DNA from: Clavelina lepadiformis
Lineage: Eukaryota > Chordata > Ascidiacea > Aplousobranchia > Clavelinidae
Direction of reading: 5' to 3'
NCBI RefSeq assembly: GCF_947623445.1
Contig: NC_135246.1
Coordinates: 15,483,856 to 15,547,855 of the forward strand
DNA length: 64,000 nt
Shown here piece after piece: positions 61,307-64,000 of this stretch. A program made the position numbers and the translations under genes. Every line of letters starts with the position of its first letter. The first letter of the stretch is position 1. The notes beneath the pieces are model-generated. The model worked only from the letters and a program-made list of their open reading frames with translations. It was not told the origin of the DNA and made no database searches.

Positions 61307-63660
61307 ATGTCCAAGGTGGACAAGCCAGAAGAAGCAGTTGTGAAAGATCCTGAATCGAAGTCAACTGAAGATCAAACCGTGACTGATATAAATGAAAACA
61401 AAAGTGTAGTCGCGATAAAAGATGTCGACTGTGTGGAGCAAATTAAGGTTCCAGACCCCACAGAAGATCTTGCGCAATACATAAAGCACCCCCTACAACA
61501 CAAGTGAGAATAAATGTGCTTTACCACCAGGCATATGTATAGCAATGAAAACGCTTTCCTTTTTAACTAGTAAACAAACTAGTGTAACTGTTAAACGCTT
61601 GTTAACTAAAAGTTTCTTTTTTCACAGGCTCAAGCATTGCAGTACTATATTTATACTTAATGCATAATTGTTTTGTAGGTGGGCACTTTGGTTTTTCAAG
61701 AATGATCGAACCAAAAAATGGGAAGACAACCTTCGACTTGTAACTAAATTTGACACAGTCGAAGATTTCTGGGCGTATGTTTTTGTAACAAAATATTTAG
61801 GAAATATTATTATGTGAACTTTTGCAAATAATTATGTACTGTCTATACCAGGGGTGGGCAAATTTGTTCAATGAAAGAGTCACTTGCGGAAAAATATAAA
61901 CACCAGCGAGCCGCAAAATCAGTAATGATTGTCAATTTGGTTATTATACTATTAGTAGTCATTTTGGGATATTACTTTTTAACTAAAAGACCCATAAAAA
62001 CATGTTGGTGAGGTGCATTTTGACAACCTTTGCCATAGAGTATAGAATCTATACCTGAAAACAATGTCGGAATCGATGTCTAGTGTTACGTCATAAACGA
62101 AATGCTGGCCTAAATAAAGAAAAATTACACAGAAACTTTCATAAACGGTACTCTTGGTAGCCTTTACATTTTTTGGAATTTTACGATTCGACTAGAAGAG
62201 CCACAAAAAACATGCCGGAGAGCCGCATGCGGCTCGCGAGCCGCAGTTTGCCCACGTCTGGTCTATACTTTAATATTTACAAATGTACAGTTTTACATAA
62301 TACCAACACAAGTATCAATATTTATTATGTTTTAAGATCGTGGATGAAAGTAAATTAACTGGTTACATGGCTTATTTGATACAAAGTTGCTATTTGTAAG
62401 CTTTTAAACTAATTGTTAATCATAGATTGGATGAAAGTTACTGTATAAAGGCGTTTATCACTAACTGTAATTGTTTTTGAAATTTTAAAGGTTATACAAC
62501 CACATACAACTATCAAGCAAGTTACAGACCGGCTGCGATTATAATCTTTTTAAGGTGATGTCTTTAGAGTCTGCAATTTTCACCATCTATAATAATATAA
62601 AAACAAATCGTGTGTTTGATATGTATGGTTCGATTCAAGCTCGTGTTGTGACAGTGTATCGCTAATATATGTTAACGTAGCACTTAAACATGCAATATAT
62701 CCATGCAGGATGGTATTCAACCAATGTGGGAAGACCCGGCAAACCGAAAGGGTGGGAGATGGATGTTGCAATTGAATCGTCAACAGAGAACTAGCGAGCT
62801 TGATAAAATATGGTTGGAAACAGTAAGTGATTATTGGAAAACTTTAAGTAACCTTTTAAAATTGGTTTGAGGGAAACAGCAGATATTTTAATCTTTAACT
62901 GTATGTTTTCTACTACAACTATAGCTTGCAGCAATACAAACTTATTTTATTTAAATCTGTTGTGATGCTTGTGAAAGAGCCAAAAACTTATAAATTTCCG
63001 ATGTATTCTATCAGTTACTTTGTTTAATCGGGGAAGGATTTGGTGAAGACTCAGATTATGTTAACGGTGGTGTCGTGCAAATAAGAAACAAAGGAGATAA
63101 GGCGGCAATATGGACATCGGATTATAAAAGCAAAAATAGCATTATTAATATTGGGTGAGTTTTGCTGTGTTTTAGTTACGATAACACTAAAATATTGCTA
63201 CAGATAAGAAAATATTAAACATGTCTCACCGGTCCCAGCATTTATAGTAGTATTTTATTGTATGGTTATGTGTGCAGTTATACCAAGTTTTAAAATTGTA
63301 ATTTTAATTTTCAGGGACATTTACAAAAAGCGATTAACGTTGCCAAAGAAATTGACAATAGGATTTCAGGTGCGTACAGGGTACTGTACAATTTGTAAAT
63401 TCTGTAAATTAAACTTCTGCTGCACAGTACATGTGCGTTTGAATGTAAAAACATACTGTAGCGTAAACTCCGACTTGAAACATGACTTACATTCCATTAA
63501 CACAAAATGCCATGCAGGTGTTAGTTGTTTTAAACTTAAACTTAAATTCAACTTTTGCCATAAGGAATATTTTAGTTTAAGTTCTTAAATCTTTCTTCAG
63601 GCCCATGAAGACACAATAAGCAAAACTGGATCAACAGTTAAAAATCGCTTCGTTGTATGA
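61307..63660 (+). CDS. EIF4E: Translation initiation factor 4E (mRNA cap-binding)
   Basis: Seven exons: 61307-61503, 61679-61774, 62491-62554, 62709-62822, 63015-63154, 63315-63369 and 63601-63660. They give 241 aa; human eIF4E has 217, and the extra length is the acidic variable N-terminus. The core reads YIKHPLQHKWALWFFKND, FDTVEDFWALYNHIQLSS, PMWEDPANRKGGRWMLQLN, LLCLIGEGFGE, AAIWTSDYKS and STVKNRFVV. The cap-sandwich tryptophans (in KWALWFF and PMWE), the Glu after the second, and the third (IWT) are present. So are the TVEDFW and LLCLIGE surfaces for eIF4G and 4E-BP. It binds the m7G cap and recruits eIF4G to start translation. Class I family member. A hAT MITE lies in intron 2. Confidence 0.96.
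61849..62260. mobile_element. hAT MITE in eIF4E intron 2, target duplication GTCTATAC
   Basis: The left end CAGGGGTGGGCAAATTTG and inverted right end CAGACGTGGGCAAACTGCGG are flanked by perfect GTCTATAC (61841-61848 and 62261-62268). The right end contains GAGCCGCATGCGGCTC. It is related to the element at 58052 by its CAGGGGTGGGCAAA terminus. It is 412 bp and non-coding. Confidence 0.9.
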
Positions 63661-64000
63661 TACTTGGACTGTTCTGTTGGAATCAACGACCGAATGAAAG
63701 AACAATTTTAAATTTATTAATGTTGGGACCAGATTTACGTGTTACCCTGTTATTGGCAATTCTATTCAAAGTCTTAAAGCAATAACTGTACATAGTGTAT
63801 CTGCATTATTCAACTTGCAATCCATGTTATGCCTAACCCACCATGCAAACACTTGTTTCCTAGTGGTACTGAAAGTTGTACAGCAAATTAGCAACGAATT
63901 GCGTTGTTTTTATGATGATAATTATCTTTTGGGATGCTTCTTTTGGATACAAAAGTTAATTTTTTGAAGGAAAACCTGGAAGTAATACACTCACTTAATA
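63661..64000. other. eIF4E 3' UTR
   Basis: Sequence following the eIF4E stop. No canonical AATAAA is seen before the window ends, so the transcript probably continues beyond it. Confidence 0.4.

Overview
The window is AT-rich animal DNA with many short GT-AG introns. Every recognisable gene has a close vertebrate counterpart: MTFR, HACD, FOXRED2, KLHL1/4/5, CHMP5, FMNL, ERLIN and eIF4E. Compact genes plus many small hAT transposon derivatives and tRNA-derived SINEs suggest an invertebrate chordate, most likely a tunicate (Ciona-like ascidian). That is inference from gene content and style; no species marker was found. I built the gene models by hand from splice sites and checked that exon phases join, giving whole-codon totals for all the complete models.

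Layout: 1-1519 (+) is the 3' end of a mitochondrial fission regulator (MTFR-like) gene. 5479-7871 (+) is a 3-hydroxyacyl-CoA dehydratase (HACD1/2). 8574-11797 (-) is FOXRED2 (ERFAD), convergent with HACD. 12090-12587 (-) is a possible two-exon tail-anchored microprotein. 13242-17972 (-) is a KLHL1/4/5-type BTB-BACK-Kelch protein. About 18.0-22.6 kb is gene-poor and repeat-rich. 22643-24301 (+) is CHMP5, and 24.3-30.1 kb has no recognised gene. 30094-42902 (+) is a 24-exon FMNL formin, the largest gene here. 44350-45996 (-) is a secreted cysteine-rich acidic protein that I cannot name. 46.0-49.4 kb is repeat-rich. 49463-52042 (+) is ERLIN1/2. 53563-56963 (-) is a coiled-coil protein, possibly tektin-like. 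57.0-61.3 kb is repeats, and 61307-63660 (+) is eIF4E.

The genes are unrelated housekeeping and cytoskeletal functions: ER lipid synthesis and ERAD (HACD, FOXRED2, ERLIN), ESCRT-III (CHMP5), actin assembly (FMNL), ubiquitin ligase adaptor (KLHL5-like) and translation initiation (eIF4E). They do not form one operon or pathway, although three act at the ER.

The most interesting signal is in FMNL. A 924-nt exon between the coiled coil and FH1 reads in frame through a perfect internal GTGAGT donor. This gives about 291 extra residues carrying an FPPPP Ena/VASP EVH1-type ligand motif. Both donors leave the same phase, so short and long isoforms look possible, and a symmetric 18-nt microexon lies in the FH1 region.

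The mobile DNA is nearly all hAT-type: seven short elements with terminal inverted repeats and 8-bp (or nearly 8-bp) target duplications, one less certain element, and a pair of ~102-bp MITEs. One element (54702-55867) still carries decayed hAT transposase sequence.
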